From: Cymodocea nodosa
Taxonomy: Eukaryota; Streptophyta; Magnoliopsida; Alismatales; Cymodoceaceae
Reading direction: 5' to 3'
DNA: 64,000 nucleotides
Assembly (NCBI GenBank): GCA_036874045.1
Contig: CM072346.1
Coordinates: forward strand, 12,624,001 to 12,688,000
Shown here: piece by piece, positions 20,950 to 34,100 of the stretch
Position numbering within the stretch: position 1 is the stretch's first letter
Layout of the letters: each line of letters starts with the position of its first letter
Notes under the pieces: generated by a model
The model's database searches: none
Seen by the model: the letters and a program-made list of their open reading frames with translations, nothing else
Told to the model about the DNA's origin: nothing
Position numbers and translations under genes: made by a program

Positions 20950-23900
20950 TAAATCACTCTTGTTAGCATTTAAATTACATGTTGAGATGCTTGATTACTT
21001 CTTATTTGCGTTATATGTGTGCATTATCATACCATATACACACACTTGCATCATGCTTGCTTGCTCCATACAATCTCATGTATGATTTATTTGCTCGATT
21101 ATTGATCAATGGTAATGAGGTCAACCTCGTTGGCTAATTGACGATGAGTCTTAAACTTGTTTAAACTAAGACCATATAGTCTAGGCTTTTCTAAGATTCA
21201 TTTCCACTCACCACATGAGTGAGGAATGTTTCACACGACTATCTCTACTAAGCTCCTAAATCTCTTCGTCCACATGGGCATAAAGGCTCATTCTTCTTTA
21301 GATTCAAAGACCCAACTCTCATTCTCCTATGTTGTACACTTAGATGTACTTACATCTAACATTTAGCATCTATTTAGTCCACTTAGAGACTAACTATATG
21401 TTAGACATATAAATTGTCTAACACTTTCCCCATGCATAAGTGAAAGACTTACTTGGACTCTTTAGTTAAATTAGCTAACTTCATCCCCTCTAAGGTACAA
21501 ACATCATTTCATACATTTTGATGCATTTTTAAGGTTTTTCTCGATAAACTAAGTAGTGACTTCTTATCATTTGATCTCCTTATTCATCCCCCTTTAGCAA
21601 ATTTAGGCCTACTAAACTAGAAGGGTATAAGATATGAGGAAGCTTTGTGAGATTTTTATAGTGTTGAGTCGTGTCAATGCTCTATTGAAAATAATGTCAC
21701 AATAAATACTATTTATCTAAATCAACTAAATTTTATTTGTTCATTTCAAAGTATTAAATATCACTTAACAAAGTATAATATTAATTGACTTCCAAACAAT
21801 GTTACAGAGAACTTTAATTATATACATTTACAATTAAAGACAATGATTAAATGTACATTTAAAATTAGAACGTATTAGTTCTCAATTTGATGGGGTTACA
21901 TATTATTTTCTTTTCAAACATAAGTTAAGATTATTATAACATACTTCTTACTTTACAATTTCATTTATCAAGTAGATATCACTAATTTACTTAAATTACA
22001 AGAATTTGAAATTGTTAATAAAGATTAGGTTTAAAAGAATGATAGGAAGAAATAAAGAATATTGTTAAAATGACTGAAGAAAAAATAAATGATAAAATAC
22101 ATGAAAATATTATGTTTTTTATATGAGAAGGTCTAAAGAGTTGAAAATTTTCAAATGAATTTATATTTGAACATTATGGAAAAACTTTATAAATATTGTC
22201 TTGTTTATTTCCTTTAATGAAATGTGTGAACTTTCAATTTAAATTTTATTTTAATAATTTGATTATCTATTAAATATTTTTAGTAATGGTATTATGGATA
22301 TTCTAATATTAGGAACTTATTTAAATTAATAAAATTATTTATTTATAGTTTTTATAATACATTATTTTACTTTCTACTAATTTCTTAGGGTACACAAATG
22401 TCTATAAAATTTTTAAAATTTTCCTTTTCTTTTCCTTTCTCATCCTTTTTGAATTTTCCTAAATTTCCTTTTTCAAACTTTCCAAAGTTACAAACACCCC
22501 TTATAAGTCATGTGTAGATTACTTCCTCTTCCCTTATGTTATGACGCAATGTCAATCAACCTTGATAAACAAATCTTAATGGTTATGCATTATTAATTCA
22601 AAAATGAAAAGCATTATGTTGTTGAAAAAATTAAGTGATCCTCTACATAAGTCACGTGCTTTTGGGGATGCCTTCCATTCATGGCATTAAAATGATTCTA
22701 CGCCCGATGTTTAATTCAAGCAATGCGTTCGCACAAAAGGATATAATTCAAATATCTATGTTTTTTTTTTTAATGAATGGTTGTGTTTTCACTCAAGTTT
22801 AAATCTGCACCTTTTGCAATCGAGAAGATTATGAATTACACTATCGATGCAATAACTTAATTAACTAAAAATACTAATATTTATATTTTTTTTCTAAAAT
22901 TTAAATTATAGAAAATATAAGAATATAATCATTATAAAGAAATGACTACAGATGTTGGAATGCGATCTGCACGTGGTGGACGATGTGTTCATGGACTGTA
23001 TTTTGTAGTGTACTTTGTTTCATTTGAAATTGTGGATTTTACCGTAGTTTTTATAGAAAAAATATTTTTTTAAAAAAAAATACATTACCAAACGTATTTA
23101 ACAGTTACATTAATTTTAGAAATGAACTTTTTGCACTCCAGTTTAAATCTAATATTTTTTGAAAAGCCTCCAGATTATGAACATCACAATATTTAAGATA
23201 TGCAACATTTCTCTATGATTTTCTTTTCACAATATTTTTTTTACTACTTTTGTGTACAAACCTCTCATTTTAATGTATATCTGATAGATATTGTTGGCGT
23301 CCTCATGCTCTAAATTTTTATATATCCTCTAGGATTGTTCTCATTAGTTCAAGATAAGTACTTTGGTTTATCTCATACCAAGTTTCTTCCTTAACCTCGT
23401 TATTGTTATCATTCAAATCTCTTCAGGGATGCAAAATGTAATTTTCAGACGCTTTTAAAGAGGGAATGGAAAGGAGGTTGACTATTAATATGTTTATTAG
23501 CCTTTCCCTTCAAAAGGGAAAACATTTTTAATAAAGAAAAAAATCTGTACCATCTATAATCTTGTAAATTTTCAAATCAAGAAGTTTATAACCTTTTGCA
23601 CTGTAAGATAACTAATAAAAATACATTTTTGAGCTTTCTTATTAAATTTATCACTGACGTTCGTATTGGTGGCATAACATAAGCATTTAAAGACTCTTAA
23701 GCATATTAAAATTAGGCATACACACATACATATGTATGTATTTCATAGTTAATCATATCACATTTGTATTCTCGTCTTACCCCTTGAATTATAACTATTA
23801 TTCACTCTCCAAATTGAAAATGATTTGCAATTCTATTATAATACTACGCGCGTCTAATAATAAATAAAATAAAATGACCACACTCGCACACTGAAGAGGA

Positions 23901-24339
23901 ACATTATTATTTTTCTTGAAATATTTAAAGTCTTTACCGTAATTGTGTTTTTCAAATGGTGCAATTAACGATGCAGTTAAACGGAAAGTCGCGGAATAAT
24001 ATCCGTAAGTTCCTCGTATTTATTAATTTGAATGAAGATAAAGAAATTGGGACGAACGCTTTTAACTCTATTCAATTCCACAACACTTAAATAGGGACAT
24101 GGGCATTTTCGTCATATAATTTAATTTCCCTTTTCCCACTAACGCATTCTCAAGTGAGACCAACGCAATGACCAGAAAAGATCCCACCGGAATCCCTATT
24201 CTGCCCCCCCCCCCTTGTCGTCACCACCAAACGTTGCGCCCTCTCGTCGCCGGTCGGTAGCGTCCGCGGTCGCCATGGCCGGAGCCGCCACCCCAACCAT
24301 ATAACCCCGCAGCGTTTTCTGCCACCCTCACCATTGAAG
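20950..24339. other. AT-rich intergenic region upstream of the RRM-like gene
   Basis: No coding frame is supported. 20,950-21,600 looks like older retroelement or LTR sequence. 21,700-24,050 is plain AT-rich DNA. The 250 bases before 24,340 turn sharply GC-rich, with a poly-C run at about 24,206-24,217 and a CATATAACC motif near 24,296, marking the promoter and 5' UTR side of the next gene. Confidence 0.4.
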
Positions 24340-25382
24340 ATGGCATCGGGAGGTGCGCCGAGCGTCATCGACCTCATGCTGTTCCACACGATGGAGCGTA
24401 ACCTCTTCGCGCGCCTCACCCGCCGGCTGGGGCTCGACCACGGCGCCATGTCGTCCGTAATGGCCTTGTGGCTGTGGCTGGAGTCCATCGGTCACCACGA
24501 CTTCATCCGGCACGTGTACTCCTACGAGGACGACGTCGTGCTCCGGTTCGTCGCGGAGGCGGAGGCGTGCCTGGCGGCTCTGGCCAACCCGAGTACCATC
24601 AAGGATGGGAACTGCGAGGTACCCAACATGTCGTGGCAGATGAACGAGCCGATCGACCTGCGGTTCTTCGACTTCAGCCGGGAGGTGGCGGTGGCTGGGA
24701 TCAGGAGGATCAAGCAGAACGTGTGCAGGATCATATTCGACGACGAGCTGATGAAGAAGACAGCGGGTGACATGTCGCACCCTGCCAGCCGGAGCATCAT
24801 GTCGAGCGGTCTGATCGGTAGACCGTTCGGTGAGGAGAGTAGTGGTAGTGGTGTACAAGGGGTGGCGGAGACACCGCAACCAGAGTCGCCAGTGTTGTGG
24901 CACTCAGCTGCGCTACCGTTGGTGAGGTCGGCGCTCAATCCCATGGCCAGGCCGTGGACGCCACCAGTGACGGCTGGGCATTCCCCTGAGGACCAGAGGT
25001 CGATGTTCATCACGTTCTCCAAGGGACATCCCATCAGTAAAGAAGATATCTTGGAATTCTTCACCATGTACGCATCTATTTATTTCATCAACAACATACT
25101 TCGCAGTAAAACTAAATATTTTTCCATGATGATGTAACTTGAAATCTTAACTTGGTTGGTTGTTTAATCATCATTGGTGCGTTTGCGTGCAGGAGATATG
25201 GGCCATCCGTGGAGACGGTGATGATAGAGAAGGCGCCGACGGGGCAGCCGCCGATGTACGGTCGGGTGGTCTTCACCAGCGCGGCGACGATTGCGGTGGT
25301 TCTGAACGGCCAACGCACGGCGAAATTCATGATCAAAGGAAGGCACCTCTGGGCGAGAATGTACGTTCCACGTCAAGGCTGA
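24340..25382 (+). CDS. RRM-like plant RNA-binding protein, two exons
   Basis: Exon 1 is 24,340-25,067 and exon 2 is 25,193-25,382, joined in phase across a 125-bp GT-AG intron, giving 305 residues. I start at ATG 24,340 (MASGGAPS); the codon two triplets earlier is TTG. Residues 1-130 match a plant family whose members begin with a helical 'DLMLFHTMERxLFARL' and 'ALWLWLExxGHHDFIR' block, then a Ser/Pro-rich linker. The C-terminal 70 residues ('FITFSKGHPISKEDILEFF' through 'GRVVFTSAATIAVVLNG' to 'GRHLWARMYVP') form an RRM-like fold, with the RNP-like strand split by the intron. RNA binding is inferred from the fold; the biological role is unknown. GC content is far above the flanks. The frame is intact, so the gene is probably functional. 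Confidence 0.8.
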
Positions 25383-28063
25383 GGTTCGTCGACCTACTTC
25401 TAATTCCTTGACCTGTGGGCGATACCGTTGATATCTAATGAACGGAAACTGGATGCAAATTAAGATTCTATTCAATGAATAGTTTTTCATTATTAAGCAC
25501 TACGTCTAAATCCCATGGTCATCTCAAGAGTTGTGTCTCAAAAAAAGTTTACCGCAAATATATACACAAATCTACGATAACAATATATACAAAATAAAAC
25601 ATAATAATCACAATATTCAAAAAAAAAAGAGAGGTATTACATTCATATTTATAACAACCATAACAAGAAGTTGTTATAATAACCCACTGCAACAGAAGTC
25701 AACTACCAAACTACCATAACAAGATATACTGAACAGATGCATGTAATATTTGATGTGATATGACAAGATTATTCCGATCGTTAATCTGCTGTTCTCATAT
25801 TTATGTATTATATGCGCTTGTTTCTATCTAAAACTACGTGTTTAAAGTTTATCTTAAAATTAATTAACATTGTAAAAATCATTATAACATAATCGATCAT
25901 ATTGTTAAGGATGAGATTTCTTCGGTACTTGTGGTATTCTCTTTTAGTCTATAATTAACTTACGAGCAATCGCATGCAAACATACCTTGTCCTCGTATTA
26001 AAAATTTACGTTAAAGAGTTTTAAGTTCCATCACATTAAAATTTTTCTTTCTACAGGTGGCTACGTACTACCTTAAGGTGGAGAGAGCACATGATACTAC
26101 GTACAGGATTTTAAACTTACATCACTTTATTTATATGCCAAGTTCCTATGAAATGAGAAATGATCATACATCATGCAGATATTTTGTTTGATATCTCGGT
26201 AACTTGAGTAATTAGATGCTGATCGGTTATCATATTCAGACATTCTAATTATATTTCTACCACTTCCAAGAGAAAAAATATTAATGGCTACATCTTCTCA
26301 CCAATTCAGAAAACATCATCTTCACGGCCGGCATACTAATCATGATGCTTTCATTAAAATACTTAACACGTACACAAGGAATATAAAGCTTTTCGTACAG
26401 TTAATCTTCTACTGTACTTTAAGAAAAGATAACTTAAACTTGAACTTAAGTAGAATATCATCGTCGCCACAAAAACGTAATTGTATATGCTTACAAAGAC
26501 CATATAAACTGATTTCAAAAGTACATCTGGAAACGTAATTAAAAGTATATGCTTAATAAACATGCATGTTAAACATGGAAGAAAACCATCTTCGATCATT
26601 AACTATGATGCATTGAGATAGACAATTAAAGAGAAAGTACAACGTCTAGAATGTGGTTCTCCTGTTCCCCAAACTAATCATATCTAGATCAGTGGTACGA
26701 ACTCAAGGCTTTAAATGTTGGTTGAATGGGAGTCATTCGTGCGAAATCTCTTGCAGAATACACGTTTATTGTGTGCGAAATCTCTTGGTTCAAAGTCTTG
26801 TTAATTATAAGTTGTAGATATAGTGGAGAATGCGCTGGAAACGGAGCAATATTGAATGTAGAAGATTGTGTTAATTTTATGAGCGTGCAAAGCACACATA
26901 TGTACCATCTTTCAATAGTTTAATTTGCTGGGATCACCAACTAAGAGGGTGTGAGTCAAATTTCACTGCTTCTTAGCTCCACCTGACCTAACTTGTAAAA
27001 GAAAGAAGGTTAACTTGACATATTTTGTTGAATTCAATTAATGTTGTCGTAGACATTCATAAGAAAAAAAAAATTGTGATTATTTATTTTATAAATTAAA
27101 TATGTCAACTTAAAATTTTATTAATAATGAAGAATATATCTAATTAAGACAAAAAGATCGATATCTTTTTTTATAAATATTTATTTTAAATGTAATTTTA
27201 TTATTAATAGATTTTAAGTTTATAATTTTAAATCACACAATTAACACCTATGGTATGCTTAGTTGTAAATGTTTACTGCTACGTTATTTTATTAGGTTAC
27301 GATCAGACAATGGGTGATGGGTCAATCTATCAATATTTTGGTAATTTTACATTTAATTAAAGTATACGAGGATTTAAAAACCCTAAATAATAATTCAAGC
27401 AAACCCTAAATAAGGAGAAGAAAAAATATACGGTATTGGTAGATTAAGCGTAGAATAAAAGAGCAAAATAGTTGATAAAATGCATAATCAAATTATGCTA
27501 TTTATGTGCTATAACAGAAATTTGTAATTTAAATTTTGTAGAAAAAAATAGCTGAATTGTTGCGTCCACGATCTTAAAACATTTTGTACAATGTTTAATT
27601 AACGTATGTTTGCATTTAATAAAAACTCTTTATATGAAAATAATTAATATTATTTCTAAATATAAAAATAATCTACATAGAAGGGAATTATTATGTTTAA
27701 AATTAATATTAAAGTTACAGTTAATTACATTAATATTAAGTAAATTCAAGTTTTATTCTTCCAATTTCTTTAAATCATAATACCTATATAAATTCTTAAA
27801 TTTTAAATTTCAGTATTTTGTCAGAGATACACAAATATTTTTTTATTTATTTTTATTTTCCATAGATTTCAGATTCATTCGTCGGGCCCAAAGCTTTATA
27901 ATACACCCGCGGAAAGAAAAACCTCTCAATTCAAACTCCTGAAGCTTTCGCTCATAATTTGATCCATCGCCGTTTGCGACCTCGCTCGCCCATCACTCTT
28001 CCCTCTTCCCCGCCGCCGTGCGCCCCCATTTCTAGCTGCGGATTACCTGGAGTGCTTCCACCG
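25383..28063. other. Intergenic region between the RRM-like gene and the INTS11-like gene
   Basis: AT-rich with no convincing coding frame; the short open frames at 26.3-26.9 kb have no domain. It should hold the 3' UTR of the RRM-like gene and the promoter of the next gene. The last 100 bases before 28,064 become GC-rich, which is expected of a 5' UTR. Confidence 0.4.
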
Positions 28064-28090
28064 ATGGGCATCGAGTGTCTTGTTCTAGGC

Positions 28091-28162
<72 letters not shown>

Positions 28163-31100
28163 GTTGAGGTTACGGTGTCTCCCTTTACCAGGCGCGGGGC
28201 AGGAAGTTGGGAAGAGTTGCGTCGTGGTAACTGTCGGAGGGAAGAGGATCATGTTCGACTGCGGGATGCACATGGGGTGCGTGGAGGACCCGTACCCAGA
28301 CTTCTCCCGAATATCCCCCACCGGCGACTTCGACGCCGCTCTCTCCTGCGTTGTCATCACGCACTTGTATGGAATTGTCTATTTTTGTGTTGTTGTATTA
28401 TCTCTGGCTATATTCAAAACAGAGAGATAATGCTTTGTGGCGAGTTGTTGGCAGCCACTTGGACCATGTTGGAGCACTGCCATTCTTCACAGAAGTCTGT
28501 GGTTACCGTGGGCCTATCTACATGACTGTAAGCCTTACCGTTTATTCAAAATGGTCTATGAATGTCTTTGCTGTGGTTCCGTTGTTACTAGTCTTTTGAG
28601 GGGTTGGTGGGCAGCTGGTGTGAATACCTTGAGGCAAGCATGGTTATTAAATTTCAAGGTCTCCGTGCAGAAAGCTAGGGTGCCTTGGGTGCTTAGGTGT
28701 CTCTTTAAATATCTGTTATAAATATTATATTTATAAATACATAATAGTAATTTTTACTCGTGCAGTATCCGACAAAGGCCTTATCCCCTCTGATGCTAGA
28801 AGATTATAGGAAGGTCATGGTGGATCGAAGAGGAGAGCAAGAGAAATTTAGCCATGATCATATCCTGGATTGTATGAAGAAAGGTATTTGATTTCTTCCC
28901 TTAGCTTTGTTTTTCCAAGGTAAAAAGTTATTATCCAATTTAAACTTCATTATTCATAAGGAAATAATACTAATTAATCTATCCCATAAAACCCTAATGA
29001 ATGATTAGCGTTTTGACTTTTGAGAAATAGAAGGCCATGCCATAGATTGGGTTTGAAAATATTTTGGAAGTGGAGTTTGAATGTGCATGTAATAGAAACA
29101 TGATGAAAGTAAAAAAAAGACATGATTGTATCCTCAATTACGATTCATTCTCACTTTAATACCCTTAATTTTAAAATTAGATGCTTTAGTACCTTAAAAT
29201 TTAACTTGCATACACTTATGAAACTAATAATTTTACAATAATAATATTCCAAAAATATCCTTATCTAATCATCTTCTTCACCAGAAGACATGCTAGATGG
29301 GGAGCCATATCTTCCACTTATCTTTGTCAAGGCATCAAGCCCCTTCTCTTCTTTCTAGAAGGATTAGAAAGTGTCCATGTCCTAGGCTTGGTGGGTGTCA
29401 AGGCCCCTCAAAGACTATTTGCTAATAGATGGGCATCCTAATTAGAGATTTTAAAGGCTTTTCTCTTGTATGCTACAGAATTGGCACATCTTGGTGAGGT
29501 GAAAGTCTCTTTTCTATAGTTTCCACTCTGTAAGTACTCCACCATGTCATATCTACCAAGGAAGTACCAAATTTAGGAAAGAATCTAGCTACGCCATAAG
29601 AGCCTTCAATACTCCATTAAAGGTCAATATATGGTAGAGAGTGATCTCTCTAAGAAGATGCTATTGTTGCTTCATCTCCAAACATGTGAACCATGACAAT
29701 CAATAAGAGAAAGGAGTCAATCATAATTAGTAGATTTTGCATCAGTCAGATTTCTTTTGTGATGAATAGCCCACACTATCTCTGTAATGGATCACTAAAG
29801 GCATTTAGAAATACTTCCTTAGGTGGAAGATGTAATGTGGGTGAAAATTGGGAAAATCTGACTAAGGTGATGTTGTTGATCTGTCTGTCCTGCCAGAATC
29901 TAACCGCATCACCATTGTTTGCCACCAATTGGGTACCACAATGAATGACCTCCTTAGACTCTAAAACCACTTTGTGCAGTCTAATAACCTTCCTAGGCTT
30001 ACACTTGACCAACCCACTGGAACCTATTGTATACCACTTCCTTTTGATGTTACCTGGCCCACAAATGTCAATAGTCCTTCCAAGTTAGAGCAAGATGTTA
30101 CAACCACTCACCCAGCAAAGCTAAATTTAATGAATGAAAGCTTTGTGGGCCAATACTACCTTCCCATTTTGGTTGACATGACTTTTTCCAAGAAATCAAG
30201 TGAATGCTTGTTGGTTGAATTTGTCATCACCTTTCTATGGGAATTAACACTTGATATCTTTAAGCCTTTTGGCCGTACCAATTGGGATTCTAAAAGAGAA
30301 AGGTCATGAATGAGAAGGTTTGATAACATAGTGGATATTGAAGAGAGCTTTCCTTTAAAGGACAAGAATCTTTTAGCATGACGTGATAGTTATTGCTTAA
30401 ATGATTAATCGCTGGTTGCCAATATCTAGTCTTTAATCTTTCCCAAAAAGAAGAAGACCCAAATATCTAATTGGAAAAGGAATCTATTTTGCAGCTCAAT
30501 TTGGTAGCTCCATGGAAAGCATCCTAGTGTACTTTTCCCACCCATTTGATCTTTACAACATTACTCAGGCTCCTTTTAATGGCTTTGACCTTTGGCAACT
30601 ACATTGTTCCTTATGCAATCTTGTGGAGATGATGATTGGAAAGGAATAACATGGTGTTTCAAGGTGTATTACCATGATCAGATGTATTTTGAAGGTTACT
30701 GTGTTGAACAGAGGAGGTCTTGGTAGGCTCAAGGAGAGTTGGCAGATGTAGAGGTTTTGGTGTGGCTCCAGTTGCTTGTGACTTTATAATGCTGTGTTTG
30801 TCCCATCTTGTTTTGTGTTTCCTTCTCCTTTTCACCTAGTTCTAAAGTTGTTTTTCTTATTCCTGGTGGGAGTTTCTTTTTGAAGCCCAATAGTATTTTT
30901 ATGTTCATTTTGGCTTGCCTATGACTTATGTAGGTTCCCTTGTTTTCTTGATTTTAATATAGTTACTTGTTGCTGCTGGAAAAACCTTTGGTTGCAGCAA
31001 CTTGATCATCGATTGTAGACTTTCTTTACTAGGTAAACCATGGTAGGCGAGACGATCCTCATCAACACATCACAAAATAATCTCCCATTTTGGACAAACT

Positions 31101-34100
31101 CACCTCCCCTTAAACTAGATCTCCCCACTTTTAGTTGAGAATATTAATGTGTTCATTAGAACAAACCTCTTGTTCGTCTACCCTTCCACACCTGTGACAA
31201 ACTAACCCATTTCTACACTCTTGCAGTTGCATCCAATGGCCAATTCCATAGCAATTTAGGTAGCAGTTCTCCCTTTCAACAATCTTTTGAGAGAGCCCTA
31301 TCACTTGCAACTATCTTGAGCTCCCCAATAGAATGGTGTTGGCACTTAATGCTTGCACCATTGAAGGTTGACAATTTCATTCAAAACCACTGAGATGAGG
31401 GGTGCAATGTTGTTGACAATCCTTGACGATCATCACGCCCTTGTCTAAAGACCATGACTGCTGGTCTCTCGCTACCGTTTCATTTTCTTTTCCAAGATTC
31501 CTATGTAAAGAATGTGAAGTTAGATGAGGGTATTTTTAGAGGATTATTATTATAAAACTAATAGTTTGCTAATGTCTGCTAAAAACTGATAGTTTACAAA
31601 AGTGTATACATGTTAAACTTTCACTAAAGTGTATGATTTTAAAGTTAAGTTCATTAAGGTGTAAATGGGTCGTAGTTGAAGGTATCATCATGTTAATTAC
31701 ACTAAAATAAATAGATGACGTGAATAAAATCTACAAAATTTTACTTAATACATGAAATTATCATTCAAAGGCAATTTAATTTAAAAATTTATCTCAAATG
31801 CACCTCATTATCATTCAGAAAGAATTGCATTTTATCCTTAACCAAGAATTATAAGTTAAACTATGGAGTGGAGGTAGGGTACTTTATTTTAGCATTTAAA
31901 AAACTTAAAAATGCTGGTTCGATACCAACAAATAATTAGCAATTTTAAATAATATTATTATCCCTCATAAAATTTTTTTGTTACCCTATAAAGAAAATTA
32001 AAGTTTTGATAAAAACTTTATTTCCTTACCATAAATGATAAACCCAAGTGCATGAGGATTGTACTAATGTAAAAGGTCCAATTAAACACAAAAAGGGGGA
32101 TTAGCATGATGAAGTTACATAGTTTATCATGAAGAGTCAACAAAAGGTTGCAACTTGCAAGGACATGTTATCTTTGCTTTTGTGAATCATGCATGAAATT
32201 AGAAGTGAATCTTCATGAATCAGGAACTTTTGCTAAAGACATTTTTGCTTGTTTGAAAAAGTTGGGGTGGCACTAGTGGAGGAATGTTGCATTTTGATTA
32301 ATCATTTTTAGTTCTTCCATAAAATTTTGGATAAATACTCAAGATTTGAACTTTCCCTGTTCAATAAAATTCTTTATTTATGTTAAAATGTTTTTTTGAA
32401 TTTTATGCCCTTGTCTTGTAGTTATAGCTGTGGATATAAAGCAAACAATCCAAGTTGATAAAGATCTTCAGATCCGTGCCTACTATGCAGGCCATGTAAG
32501 TGTACATTATCACGAGACTTTCACTGTTTCACATTAAATGATATAATATGCATTCCATGCATTTTACATTAATAATTTTTGAAGTTCATCATGTTTTTAT
32601 TTTAAGGTTCTTGGTGCTGCCATGTTTTATGCAAAAGTTGGGGAAAGTTCATTGGTTTATACAGGTGATTACAACATGACACCTGATAGACACCTTGGAG
32701 CTGCTCAAATTGATCATTTACAGTTGAATCTGCTCATTACAGAGTAAGAAAGAGTTGGCTATTTCAGTTATAATTTGTTGATAGAATGAATTAGGAAGAT
32801 GTCTGCCTTGACCTATGGGGATTTAGTTGGTAAGAAAAAATCCATTAGTTTTTGCCTTCTATAGTTTTTTTTGTAGGTTTGAAGGGGTTTAGTGGATGAG
32901 ATGTCTTGCCTCAAGGAAAAGGAGTGACAATTGTTGTAATATTAAAAAGAAGAAATCACACTTAAGAATAAAAAGACACATGAAAAACTCTCTCCTCTAA
33001 TATTATAAGGCTGTGTATTTACTAAAAGAGATTCAATTTGTTATACAAAGAGAAGAAACTCTACAAATAACCAAAAAGAAAAATATTCAAAAACCATAAA
33101 TCGAAAACTCAACTTTCTACTGAATAATACAACCAAAAATTCAACATTAATACAAGTTATATAATTCCAACATGAAAATATCAAAATTCCTCTAGTCTAT
33201 AAATCATATCACAAAAAGGCTGCCACAACTTAATAGCGACAACTAGTGTGTCCTCTCTTACTTACACCTTGCTTGGAAGTTTACTGGATAGTCTAAAAAG
33301 TGTAAACTACAAATAACAAGTTAAAACTCAATAAGTAAATCCACTATCAGTCCTAATTAACAAAATATCATGCCAATGCATATCATAAAAGTCAATAAAT
33401 CAATATTCACTACATATGTAAATAAATGCAATTACTGATATACATAAGTGCCACCATCCATGTTGCAATGCATGCTATAACTCCTTTACACATGTCAAAA
33501 TATACAACATATGACTACGATTGTACTTCACCCCTACAATAAGGTTCACAAGTCAATACCTCAATCATTTCCCTAGTGGTTAAATTGTCATGTAGCTATA
33601 TCATAACCATCAGCCTATGTGTAAAACACAATGCATGCTATCAGTCAACATAGATGTGTATAACTACAATACATACTTTTCATAAATAATAACCACAATG
33701 AACACATTTCTAACATAATGTTAGAAGTACAATATCCATTATCAATCACAATAATCATTAATGTTATGTAGTTCTCCTAACCATACACTTTACCTTGCAT
33801 GACTAAATAAGATAAGTTCACATAGAGTGCATTTCTAACACTATATATTAGAGATGTAGTAATCATCATAACCATGCCATACTCGACACTAAACAATAAT
33901 ATCATGCCACATTCAACCGTTAATGATTTGACATCAATAAAACTAGGTAACATCAACAATATTATACAATATCGACAATCTTATGTAATAATCCCTAATA
34001 ATAGACATCAACAATAATTATGCAATAATCAACATGACATAGTATGTAAATCAGCCATATTATGCACTAACAATATTGGCATGCAATAATCAACACTATT

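Noticed and set aside
24328-25067. Long minus-strand open frames opposite the RRM-like gene
   Set aside because: GC-rich coding DNA leaves the opposite strand open by chance; no domains, and the plus strand gives a recognised family with a proper intron.
27959-28525. 188-codon open frame across the CT microsatellite
   Set aside because: The Ser-Leu run is a translation of the repeat, and the frame conflicts with the INTS11-like exons, which match the family precisely.
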